From Elusimicrobia bacterium CG1_02_56_21 (GTDB lineage Bacteria; Elusimicrobiota; Elusimicrobia; Elusimicrobiales; UBA9959), in assembly GCA_001871115.1 (NCBI GenBank), contig MNUR01000117.1, positions 1 to 32,591 of the forward strand: a stretch of 32,591 nt of DNA. The letters run 5' to 3'. Of this stretch, positions 21,809 through 28,811 are shown one piece after another. The notes beneath the pieces were generated by a model. It saw only the letters and a list, made by a program, of their open reading frames with translations, made no database searches and had not been told where the DNA came from. Position numbers and translations under genes: made by a program. Numbering within the stretch: position 1 is the stretch's first letter; the number at the start of each line of letters is the position of its first letter.

Positions 21809-23647
21809 ATGAAAGGATGGATAGGATATATTCTCAGGGTCAACCTGACAAACAAAACTTACAAGAAAGAACCCTTTACCGAAGAATTCGCCAAGACCTG
21901 GGTAGGCGGGCGCGGTTTCGCCGCCAAGATACTCTTTGACGAACTGAAGCCCGGAATAGACCCGCTCGGGCCCGGGAACAAACTGGTAGTAGCACTCGGG
22001 CCGATATCGGGCATACCGGCGCCCAACACGGGTAAATGCGTAGTCGCGGCCAAGTCCCCGCTGACCGGGTTTTACGGTGACGGCAACCTTGGGACCAAAG
22101 TCTCCGACCAGCTCCGGAAAGCGGGCTACGACGCGATGATCGTGGAGGGCAAAGCGGAAACTCCAACGATGCTCTATATCGAGGATGACAAGGTAGAATT
22201 CCTGAGCGCCGCAGAAGTCTGGGGAAAGGGAACTTACGCCGCCAACGACTGGATCTACGGCAAATACGGGAAGAACGTAGGCGTGCTTAACATCGGCCAG
22301 GGCGGGGAGAACATGGTCCGCTACGCCGTGATCCGCAGCCTGGAAGGCCGCGCCGGAGGCCGGCCCGGAATGGGCGCGGTCATGGGTTCAAAACTTCTTA
22401 AAGCCATAGTGGTGAAAGGCACAAAGGCCATCCCCCAGGCGGACCCCGAAGCCATGAAGGCGCTGGGCTACGGCGATCTTAAGACAGTCCACGAAATGGA
22501 CAAAAAATCAGGCTGGAGCATACAGAGTACAAACGCCGTGCTGGCCTGGTGCAACGAGGTCGCCGGCCTGCCCGTGCAGAACTTCCGCAAGACCAGCCAC
22601 CCCGAAGCCTTCAAAATTGACGGCGAGCGGCTCAATACGGCCAGGGTAGCCACCTACGGCTGCCCCAGCTGCACAATGAAGTGCGGCATAACCATACACG
22701 ATAAAGAGGGCCGCGAATCCGAACTGGATTATGAAAACGTCGGCCTGCTTGGAGCCAACCTTAATATCTTCGAACTTGACCAGGTAGGTTCGCTCAACTA
22801 CCTCTGCGACGAGTACGGCCTGGACACGATGTCGGCCGGCTGCACGCTCAGCTTCTACGCCGACGCGATCGCGCAGGGCGCCACCGAAGGAGACTTCAGG
22901 TTCGGCGACGCGGAGCGCGCGAAGGAACTGCTGAGAATGACCGCGCACCGGGAAGGAAAAGTAGGGAACCTGCTGGCCGACGGCTCGCTGCGGATGGCTA
23001 AAGAATTCGGAAAGAATTCAGAAGCCTACGCAATGCAGGTCAAAGGCCTCGATGTAGCCGCTTATAACTGCAAATTCATCCCCGGCCAGGCGCTGTCTTT
23101 CGGCGTGGCGCCGATAGGCGCCCACCACCGGGAAGCCTGGATCATCACCTTCGAACTTAAGAACAGCAGCCGCGAATCCTACGGCCCGGAGAAGGCGGCC
23201 AAAGTGATAGAGCTGCAGCGCATCCGCGGCGGCATGTTCGAGATGATGGTATCGTGCCGGTTCCCCTGGATAGAGGAAGGCTGGGAGCTGGACAACTACC
23301 CGAAATACTTCAACCTTGTGACCGGGCTTAACTGGACGCTGGACGATATGTGGAAGGTCTCCGACCGCATCTACAGCCTGATAAAACTGAACTATATCAG
23401 GGAGTTCCCGGAAGCTACCCGCAAGGGAGACTATCCCCCGGCCATCTGGTTCGACCCCGCCAACTCCGACACCGAGGGCCCCATAGCAGGGAAGCACCTC
23501 GAAGCGGAGAAATATGACGGGCTGCTCCAGCATTATTACGACCAGCGCGGCTACGACCGGCGCGGCATACCGACCAAGGAAACCCTGGAGAAACTCGGCC
23601 TCTCGGCCGAAGGAGCCGACGCAGAGAAATACGCAAAGCTGAACTAG
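21809..23647 (+). CDS. Aldehyde:ferredoxin oxidoreductase (tungsten, AOR family)
   Basis: The 612-residue enzyme oxidises aldehydes to acids with ferredoxin, or may reduce acids. It has the N-terminal AOR domain (WVGGRGFAAKIL; ALGPISGIPAPNTGK; KSPLTGFYGDGNLG), the tungstopterin-binding segment RAGGRPGMGAVMGSK, and a 4Fe-4S site formed by Cys285-x2-Cys288-x3-Cys292 with Cys483. Around Cys483 the Pyrococcus-type DxxGLC pterin motif reads EMMVSC, so the Asp and Leu are changed, which is often seen in AOR paralogues of unknown substrate. AAGGAG precedes the ATG. It closes the CoA-transferase/lyase operon, followed by a GC-rich hairpin. A role in handling an aldehyde leaked or formed from the acyl-CoA products is inferred. 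Confidence 0.92.
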   Translation: MKGWIGYILRVNLTNKTYKKEPFTEEFAKTWVGGRGFAAKILFDELKPGIDPLGPGNKLVVALGPISGIPAPNTGKCVVAAKSPLTGFYGDGNLGTKVSDQLRKAGYDAMIVEGKAETPTMLYIEDDKVEFLSAAEVWGKGTYAANDWIYGKYGKNVGVLNIGQGGENMVRYAVIRSLEGRAGGRPGMGAVMGSKLLKAIVVKGTKAIPQADPEAMKALGYGDLKTVHEMDKKSGWSIQSTNAVLAWCNEVAGLPVQNFRKTSHPEAFKIDGERLNTARVATYGCPSCTMKCGITIHDKEGRESELDYENVGLLGANLNIFELDQVGSLNYLCDEYGLDTMSAGCTLSFYADAIAQGATEGDFRFGDAERAKELLRMTAHREGKVGNLLADGSLRMAKEFGKNSEAYAMQVKGLDVAAYNCKFIPGQALSFGVAPIGAHHREAWIITFELKNSSRESYGPEKAAKVIELQRIRGGMFEMMVSCRFPWIEEGWELDNYPKYFNLVTGLNWTLDDMWKVSDRIYSLIKLNYIREFPEATRKGDYPPAIWFDPANSDTEGPIAGKHLEAEKYDGLLQHYYDQRGYDRRGIPTKETLEKLGLSAEGADAEKYAKLN

Positions 23648-23658
23648 GCGCAATCCGC

Positions 23659-23716
23659 GGCCAGGCCCGCCCGCCCTCAGGCAAAGAATGCCGGGGCGGG
23701 CGGGGGCCGGGTTTTA
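23659..23716 (+). terminator. GC-rich terminator after the AOR gene
   Basis: CCCGCCCGCCC (23666-23676) pairs perfectly with GGGCGGGCGGG (23694-23704). An inner GGCA/TGCC pairing and an outer GGCC/GGCC pairing lengthen the stem, and TTTT follows at 23712. The T run is short, but the stem is very stable. Confidence 0.6.
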
Positions 23717-23790
23717 AGAACCGCAGAGAGCCGCTGCTCCCCGAATACAAACGGCGCCCCGGCGGCCGGTTTCTGGAATCTTCCGGTAAA

Positions 23791-24633
23791 ATGTCCCAAA
23801 GAATAAACCAGATCGCTCAAAGGATATTCCCTACGCTGCGCCTCGCCGCGCGTAAGTTCATAGATATAGACGGCGGCCAGCGGGCCTCCGCTTTCGCCTA
23901 TAACGCTTTTTTCGCGCTCTTCCCACTTATAGTTCTTTTTGTGACGGCCGCCTCCTACTTCACCGGCCAGGAGAAAGCGGCCGGGGTTGTAATAACCTTT
24001 GTGGAAAAGTTCATCCCGCTGAACGGCGAAATGCAGCATTACGTTTTTGATACTATCTCCAGGGTTATAGACTCCCGCGGCAGCGCCGGCACAGTGGCGC
24101 TGCTTATGCTGGTCTGGCTGGCCACCCAGTTTTTCACCACCCTTATACAGGCTTCGAACCGCGCCTGGGGGACCACCGGCAGCAACTGGTGGAAGCTCCC
24201 GCTCAAAAGCCTTGCGCTCCTGGCTACGCTTATCGTCGGGGTACTGGTCGGGATAAGCGCCCCGCTGATTGGCAGGATGGCGGGAGGACTGATCCCCGCC
24301 GTAGTTTTACTGCGCTGGGCTTACCGGCTGGGCCTGTTATTTGTGCCGTGGGTGATAGTCTTTTTCAGCCTGGCTTTTTTTTACAGGCTGGCCCCGCACC
24401 GCCGCACCAAATACTCTGAAATCTGGTTTTCAGCCCTCTGCGCCTCCCTGCTCCTGTACGCCGCGCAAAATCTTTTCGTGCTTTACCTTAAACACTTCGC
24501 GGCTTTTAACGCTGTATACGGAGCGTTCGGTGGGATCATGGCGCTGCTGGTCTGGACATACGTTTCCGGAGTTATCTTCATCTACTGCGCCTGCATGAGC
24601 GCCGCCCAGGCCGCGACCAGGGCGGACCGTTGA
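23791..24633 (+). CDS. YihY/BrkB family inner-membrane protein
   Basis: The 280-residue protein has about six hydrophobic spans and the family signatures ASAFAYNAFFALFPLIVL (first span), a WLATQFFTTLIQASNRAW segment and a GIMALLVWTYVSGVIFIYCA end. YihY/BrkB proteins (UPF0761) are widespread inner-membrane proteins; the early claim that they are RNase BN was withdrawn, and no transport function is established. It lacks a clear Shine-Dalgarno. It overlaps the following glycosyltransferase by four bases (TTGA), so the two are likely co-expressed, which hints at an envelope or surface-polysaccharide context. Confidence 0.88.
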   Translation: MSQRINQIAQRIFPTLRLAARKFIDIDGGQRASAFAYNAFFALFPLIVLFVTAASYFTGQEKAAGVVITFVEKFIPLNGEMQHYVFDTISRVIDSRGSAGTVALLMLVWLATQFFTTLIQASNRAWGTTGSNWWKLPLKSLALLATLIVGVLVGISAPLIGRMAGGLIPAVVLLRWAYRLGLLFVPWVIVFFSLAFFYRLAPHRRTKYSEIWFSALCASLLLYAAQNLFVLYLKHFAAFNAVYGAFGGIMALLVWTYVSGVIFIYCACMSAAQAATRADR

Positions 24634-25826
24634 CAAAACCGCTGGTCATCCATATCATCACCAGGCTCGAGCCGGGCGGCTCCAGCAGGAACGTAATTGA
24701 TTCCTGCGCCTCCCAGGTCTCAGATTATGAAGTCGTCCTGCTGGCCGGCCCCCACAAAGACTCCGGTTCTCTGCTGGGCCTCCTGCCTCCGGAAGTGGCG
24801 TATATAGAGGTAAGCAGCCTCCGCAGAGAAATCTGCGCCTCAAAAGACCTGAGGGCGCTGACCCGGCTGAAAAAAGAAATAACCCGCCTTAAACCCGCGA
24901 TAGTCCACACCCATACGTCCAAGGCCGGCGCGCTGGGACGCCTGGCCGCCGCCATGGCCAACCTCCGGGCCGGAAAGCCGTCGGTCATAATACACACTCC
25001 TCACGGCCATTTGCTCTACGGCTACTACGGCCCTTTTAAAACCTCTATATTCAAACTGGCGGAAAAATTCCTTTCCAGGTTCACCGACCATTTCATAGCG
25101 CTTACTCCGGGCGAGCTGGCGGAATCCGCGGGAGCCGGCATCGGCCGGCGGGAGCAGTGGACCGTAGTCCACAGCGGCGTGGATTTCAGGCCCCCTGCCG
25201 TGCCCGCGCATAAACGCAATCTGGAGATAGCCCCGGATGAAACAGCCATAGGAACTGTCGCCCGGCTGGAGCCGGTGAAAGGAATTGAATATTTCATACG
25301 CGCGGCCGCCCTGCTTAAGAAATCCCTGCCGGCCCGGAAGCTAAGGTTCGTAATAATCGGAGGAGGGGAAGAGGAAACAAAACTGCGCAACCTGGCCGCC
25401 AGCCTGGGCGTCCGGGATAAAGTAATGTTCCTGGGCTTCCGCAGCGACGCCACAGCCCTGATGGCGGCGCTGGATATCTATGTGCAGCCTTCCCTCAATG
25501 AAGCAATGGGCCGCGCCCCGCTGGAAGCGCAGGCCCTGGGGCTCCCGGCCGTAGTAAGCCGCGTCTGCGGCCTGCCGGCTATAATTAAAGAGGGGGAAAC
25601 AGGTTTCACATTCACCCCCGGAAACCCCGAAGCTCTGGCCTCGGCCCTCGAGAAATTGATCCTTGATCCGGACCTGCGCCGGCGCATGGGGGCCGCGGCA
25701 AAGGCCTGGGCCCTGAAAAAAGATGAAACCGGGTTCCCGGCTTTCGGCCCGGAGAGCATGAATATCCGGCTTAAGGAATTATACCGCAGACTCCTGTCCG
25801 TCCCGCGGACGCGCCGGCCCCTGTAG
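24630..25826 (+). CDS. GT4-family glycosyltransferase
   Basis: This 398-residue retaining GT-B glycosyltransferase starts with IHIITRLEPGGSSRNVI, the glycine-rich acceptor-side loop of GT4 enzymes, followed by VHTHTSKAGALGRLAA. The C-terminal donor-binding half contains GTVARLEPVKGIEYFI, FVIIGGGEE and the E-x7-E motif (NEAMGRAPLE) that binds the nucleotide-sugar. It would add a sugar to a cell-surface glycan or lipid in the cytoplasm; the donor is not predictable. The start is a TTG whose last two bases lie in the upstream stop codon (TTGA), since no ATG fits. No other polysaccharide genes are in the window, so it may serve a small lipid or glycan pathway on its own. Confidence 0.88.
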   Translation: MTKPLVIHIITRLEPGGSSRNVIDSCASQVSDYEVVLLAGPHKDSGSLLGLLPPEVAYIEVSSLRREICASKDLRALTRLKKEITRLKPAIVHTHTSKAGALGRLAAAMANLRAGKPSVIIHTPHGHLLYGYYGPFKTSIFKLAEKFLSRFTDHFIALTPGELAESAGAGIGRREQWTVVHSGVDFRPPAVPAHKRNLEIAPDETAIGTVARLEPVKGIEYFIRAAALLKKSLPARKLRFVIIGGGEEETKLRNLAASLGVRDKVMFLGFRSDATALMAALDIYVQPSLNEAMGRAPLEAQALGLPAVVSRVCGLPAIIKEGETGFTFTPGNPEALASALEKLILDPDLRRRMGAAAKAWALKKDETGFPAFGPESMNIRLKELYRRLLSVPRTRRPL

Positions 25827-26135
25827 AGCCAGAACAGGTTTTCAGGCACAGGACCCCGCAGCCGTACCGCAAACTCACATCCCGGACAGCCCGGACAGGA
25901 AAAAGACAGGTATAAAAGCCCGGCTTATTTTGATATACTTTTTATACAGCATTTCGCAATACGCGCGACAAAACATGTTTGTGCCGCAACAAGAGCTCTG
26001 CTCATCAAACGGCCTTACGGCAGCCCGATAAGACCTTTAGCGCTGAACATCGCAGCACCCCCCCGGGCGCAAAACAATTCAGCGAACACTAAACCAGGCC
26101 AGCCCGCCGCGCCTCGGAAACACCCCGGAGGTTCT
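25827..26135 (+). other. 309-base gene-free leader before the ferredoxin/Vor operon
   Basis: No open frame of note is seen. A -10-like TATACT occurs at 25934-25939 with no strong -35. If used, it would leave a leader of about 190 bases before the ferredoxin ATG. The leader contains a 7-C run followed by GGGCGC and ends with a strong GGAGG. I recognise no known riboswitch or T-box in it. There is no clear terminator for the glycosyltransferase gene. Confidence 0.4.
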
Positions 26136-26339
26136 ATGCCGAAAATGGAAGTAGACGTAGATAAATGTAAAGGCTGCTACCTGTGCATTCAGGTCTGCCC
26201 GAAAAAGTGCATCGAAAAATCCGATAAATTCTCCAAAACCGGCTATTACCCGGCCGAGGACTCCAAGGAAGGCTGCTGCATAGCTTGCCTGGCATGCGCG
26301 CGCATCTGCCCTGACCTTGCCGTAAAAGTGTATAAATAA
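26136..26339 (+). CDS. 2[4Fe-4S] ferredoxin subunit of 2-oxoacid oxidoreductase
   Basis: The 67-residue protein has two complete cluster motifs, Cys11-14-17-21 (CKGCYLCIQVCP) and Cys48-51-54-58 (CIACLACARICP), each followed by Pro as in bacterial ferredoxins. It corresponds to the delta subunit (PorD/VorD/KorD type), which accepts electrons from the oxidoreductase core and passes them to soluble ferredoxin. A GGAGG site sits before the ATG, and the alpha subunit gene follows after 11 bases. An extra Cys pair (25 and 47) is outside the motifs. It is the first gene of a four-gene operon in the order delta, alpha, beta, gamma. Confidence 0.92.
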   Translation: MPKMEVDVDKCKGCYLCIQVCPKKCIEKSDKFSKTGYYPAEDSKEGCCIACLACARICPDLAVKVYK

Positions 26340-26350
26340 GGAGTAAATTT

Positions 26351-27439
26351 ATGGCTGAAAAAAAACTAATGAAGGGCAATGAAGCTTTGGCCGAAGGCGC
26401 CGTACGCGCCGGCTGCAGGTTCTTCGCCGGTTACCCCATAACCCCGCAGAACGAGGTCCCGGAATACATGTCCTGGCGCCTGCCGCAGGTAGGCGGGGCT
26501 TTCGTACAGTCCGAGTCCGAAGTCTCGGCTATTAATATGGTTTACGGCGCGGCCGCTACCGGCGTGCGCTGCATGACCTCCTCCTCCAGCCCCGGGATGA
26601 GCCTCAAGCAGGAGGGGATCTCCTATTGCGCGGGCGCCGACCTTCCCGTTTTTCTCGCGAACGTAATGCGCGGCGGGCCGGGACTCGGCAATATCGCCGG
26701 GGCCCAGGGCGATTACTGGCAGGCTACCCGCGGCGGCGGCCACGGCGACTACCGCACCTTCGTAATGGCCCCCAACGGAGCCAACGAGATGGCCAACTTC
26801 CCCCACAAGTGCTTTGAAATTGCATGCAAGTACCGGCTTCCCTCCATGGTGCTGGCCGACGGCATAATAGGCCAGATGATGGAGCCTGTGGAATTCATGC
26901 ACCCGGAAGTGGACGTAAAAGCCCTTAAGGAACCCGACTGGGCGCTGGGAGTGAACCATGGCCGCGCAAAGCGGATAGTAAAATCCTACGACCTGCGCGA
27001 AGGCATGCTCGAGCTGATGGTGAACGAGCGCGTAAAGCGCTACAGGCAGATAGAGGCCGCCGAAGTGATCTACGAGGAGAAGATGATGGACGACGCCGAA
27101 ATAGCCATAGTGGCTTACGGGACCTCGGCGCGGATCTCCGTGGCCGCGATGAAACTGGCCAGGGAGAAAGGCCTGAAAGTCGGCCTGTTCCGCCCGGTAA
27201 CGCTGTGGCCCTTCCCTAAAGCCAGGCTGGCGGAGCTCTCGAAGCGGATAAAGAAGTTCCTTGTGGTGGAGATGAGCCTGGGCCAGATGGTGGAGGATGT
27301 GCAGCTTTCGGTAAACGGGCGCGCGGACGTCTACCTGCACGCCCGGCCCGGAGCCTCGGTAATGACGGCCGAAGAAGTTTATACGACCATGGAGAGCATC
27401 TCGAAAAAGGGAGCAAAAGAATATGCAACTGCTAAATAA
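26351..27439 (+). CDS. vorB: 2-oxoacid:ferredoxin oxidoreductase alpha subunit, VorB-like
   Basis: The 362-residue subunit holds the pyrimidine-binding domain of a 2-oxoacid:ferredoxin oxidoreductase, which turns a 2-oxoacid plus CoA into acyl-CoA, CO2 and reduced ferredoxin. MKGNEALAEGAVRAGCRFF, GYPITPQNEVPEYMS, the ESEVSAINMVYGAAATG cofactor loop and TSSSSPGMSLKQEGISY match the group annotated as 3-methyl-2-oxobutanoate dehydrogenase subunit VorB, so branched-chain 2-oxoacids are the first candidates. 2-Oxobutyrate and 2-oxoglutarate cannot be excluded, as this group is poorly separated. The ATG follows AAGGAG. A long open frame on the opposite strand is a GC-rich shadow. It overlaps the beta subunit by 17 bases. 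Confidence 0.92.
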   Translation: MAEKKLMKGNEALAEGAVRAGCRFFAGYPITPQNEVPEYMSWRLPQVGGAFVQSESEVSAINMVYGAAATGVRCMTSSSSPGMSLKQEGISYCAGADLPVFLANVMRGGPGLGNIAGAQGDYWQATRGGGHGDYRTFVMAPNGANEMANFPHKCFEIACKYRLPSMVLADGIIGQMMEPVEFMHPEVDVKALKEPDWALGVNHGRAKRIVKSYDLREGMLELMVNERVKRYRQIEAAEVIYEEKMMDDAEIAIVAYGTSARISVAAMKLAREKGLKVGLFRPVTLWPFPKARLAELSKRIKKFLVVEMSLGQMVEDVQLSVNGRADVYLHARPGASVMTAEEVYTTMESISKKGAKEYATAK

Positions 27440-28181
27440 GCGACCCGAATCTTTGCTGGACGTGACCATGCACTACTGCCCGGGCTGCGGCCACGGTATA
27501 GTGCACCGCCTGGTAGCGGAAGTTATGGACGAACTGGGCATACGCGAGCGCACTATAGGCGTGGCCCCGGTGGGCTGCGCTGTGTTCGCCGACGTATATT
27601 TCAACTGCGACATGATACAGGGCGCGCACGGCCGGGGACCGGCTGAGGCCACGGGCATAAAACGGTCAAAGCCCGACACCATTGTTTTCTCCTATCAGGG
27701 CGACGGCGACCTGGCCTCTATCGGCATGGCGGAAATAGTGCACGCCGCTATACGCTCTGAGCACATAACGGTAATCTTCATTAATAACGCCATCTACGGG
27801 ATGACCGGCGGCCAGATGGCCCCGACTACGCTGTTAGGCCAGAAGGCGACCACCTGCGTAGAAGGCCGCACTGTAAAGCAGGCAGGCTACCCGATAAAGA
27901 TGTCCGAGATGCTGGCCACCATAGACGGCTCGGTCTATATCGAGCGCACGGCGGTGAACAGCGCCCCCAACGTAATGAAAACCAAGGCCGCGATAAAAAA
28001 AGCGTTCAAGAACCAGGTGGACGGCAAAGGTTTCTCAATGGTGGAGATCCTGAGCATGTGCCCCACGAACTGGGGCACCAAGGCCAGCAATCCCGCCGAG
28101 GCCACCAAATTCGTGGTGGACGGGATGATGCCGGTGTACCCGCTGGGCGTATATAAAGACGCCGACGCTGTGAAGAAATAA
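27423..28181 (+). CDS. 2-oxoacid:ferredoxin oxidoreductase beta (TPP) subunit
   Basis: The 252-residue subunit binds thiamine diphosphate through GDGDLASIGMAEIVHAAIR with a downstream Asn pair (INNAIYGMTGGQ), the standard TPP motif, with GDGD at 93-96. The N-terminal CPGCGHG (Cys19, Cys22) is the conserved opening of this subunit. A GGGAG site lies inside the end of the alpha gene, and the start overlaps it by 17 bases. It works only with the alpha and gamma subunits encoded on either side. The substrate pocket is formed mainly with alpha, so specificity cannot be taken from this chain. Confidence 0.93.
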   Translation: MQLLNKRPESLLDVTMHYCPGCGHGIVHRLVAEVMDELGIRERTIGVAPVGCAVFADVYFNCDMIQGAHGRGPAEATGIKRSKPDTIVFSYQGDGDLASIGMAEIVHAAIRSEHITVIFINNAIYGMTGGQMAPTTLLGQKATTCVEGRTVKQAGYPIKMSEMLATIDGSVYIERTAVNSAPNVMKTKAAIKKAFKNQVDGKGFSMVEILSMCPTNWGTKASNPAEATKFVVDGMMPVYPLGVYKDADAVKK

Positions 28182-28196
28182 ACGGAGGAATTTTAT

Positions 28197-28736
28197 ATGT
28201 ACCAAGGCATAAGGATAGCTGGTTTCGGCGGGCAGGGCGTGATCTCCGCGGGGGTGCTGCTGGCGCAGGCCGGCATGCTGGAGGGCCGGGAAGTCAGTTT
28301 TTTCCCGTCCTACGGAGCGGAAATGCGCGGCGGCACGGCTAACTGCTCGGTGGTGGTGGCTTCCGACGAGGTGACTACGCCTATAGTTTCCAGCCCGGAC
28401 ACGGTAATAGTCCTCAACGAACCGTCGCTCTCGAAGTTCGAGCCTATGGTGAAGCCGGGCGGGCTCCTGATAGTGAACAGCTCGCTGGTCAATTCCAAGC
28501 CGGTGCGCAAGGATATAAAAGTGCTTTACGTGCCCTGCAACGCCATAGCCGCGGAGGTCGGGAACCCGAAAGCGATGAATATGGTGGCGCTGGGAGCCTT
28601 CGCCGCGGTTACCGGGGCGATGAGCGTGGACGCCATAGCCAAAGCCATGACCAGGGTCTATAAGAAACTGAAGCCCGAGATCATAGAGCTTAACGTCAAA
28701 GCCCTTAAGCGCGGCGCGGAATTCAAGCTCAATTAA
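28197..28736 (+). CDS. 2-oxoacid:ferredoxin oxidoreductase gamma subunit
   Basis: The 179-residue gamma subunit, the CoA-binding/structural domain, begins with IRIAGFGGQGVISAGVLLAQAG and contains SYGAEMRGGTANCSVVV, the two family signatures. It completes the four-subunit enzyme. GGAGG precedes the ATG, 15 bases after the beta stop, and a strong terminator follows 16 bases beyond its own stop, so the operon ends here. All subunits are full length with key motifs intact, so the enzyme should be active. Confidence 0.93.
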   Translation: MYQGIRIAGFGGQGVISAGVLLAQAGMLEGREVSFFPSYGAEMRGGTANCSVVVASDEVTTPIVSSPDTVIVLNEPSLSKFEPMVKPGGLLIVNSSLVNSKPVRKDIKVLYVPCNAIAAEVGNPKAMNMVALGAFAAVTGAMSVDAIAKAMTRVYKKLKPEIIELNVKALKRGAEFKLN

Positions 28737-28752
28737 AAGCGGACAGACTCGT

Positions 28753-28785
28753 AAAAGGGCCCGGCACTACGGGCCCTTTTTCTTT
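28753..28785 (+). terminator. Strong rho-independent terminator of the Vor operon
   Basis: AAAAGGGCCCG (28753-28763) and CGGGCCCTTTT (28770-28780) form a perfect 11-base-pair stem with a 6-base loop, running into TTTTTCTTT. It separates the 2-oxoacid oxidoreductase operon from the ABC exporter genes. Confidence 0.9.
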
Positions 28786-28796
28786 GCGGTATTTTA

Positions 28797-28802
28797 TAGA
28801 AT
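28797..28802 (+). promoter_or_regulatory. Possible -10 box of the ABC exporter operon
   Basis: An AT-rich stretch after the terminator holds TAGAAT (28797-28802), overlapping TATAGA, 9 bases before the ATG at 28812. No Shine-Dalgarno is visible, again suggesting a leaderless start. Low certainty, because several overlapping hexamers could serve. Confidence 0.3.
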
Positions 28803-28811
28803 ATAAATAAT

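Noticed and set aside
26366..27469. 367-codon open frame antisense to the alpha subunit gene
   Set aside because: Product is a His/Gly-rich low-complexity translation with no domain, fully shadowed by a gene with strong motifs; typical of GC-rich third-position bias.
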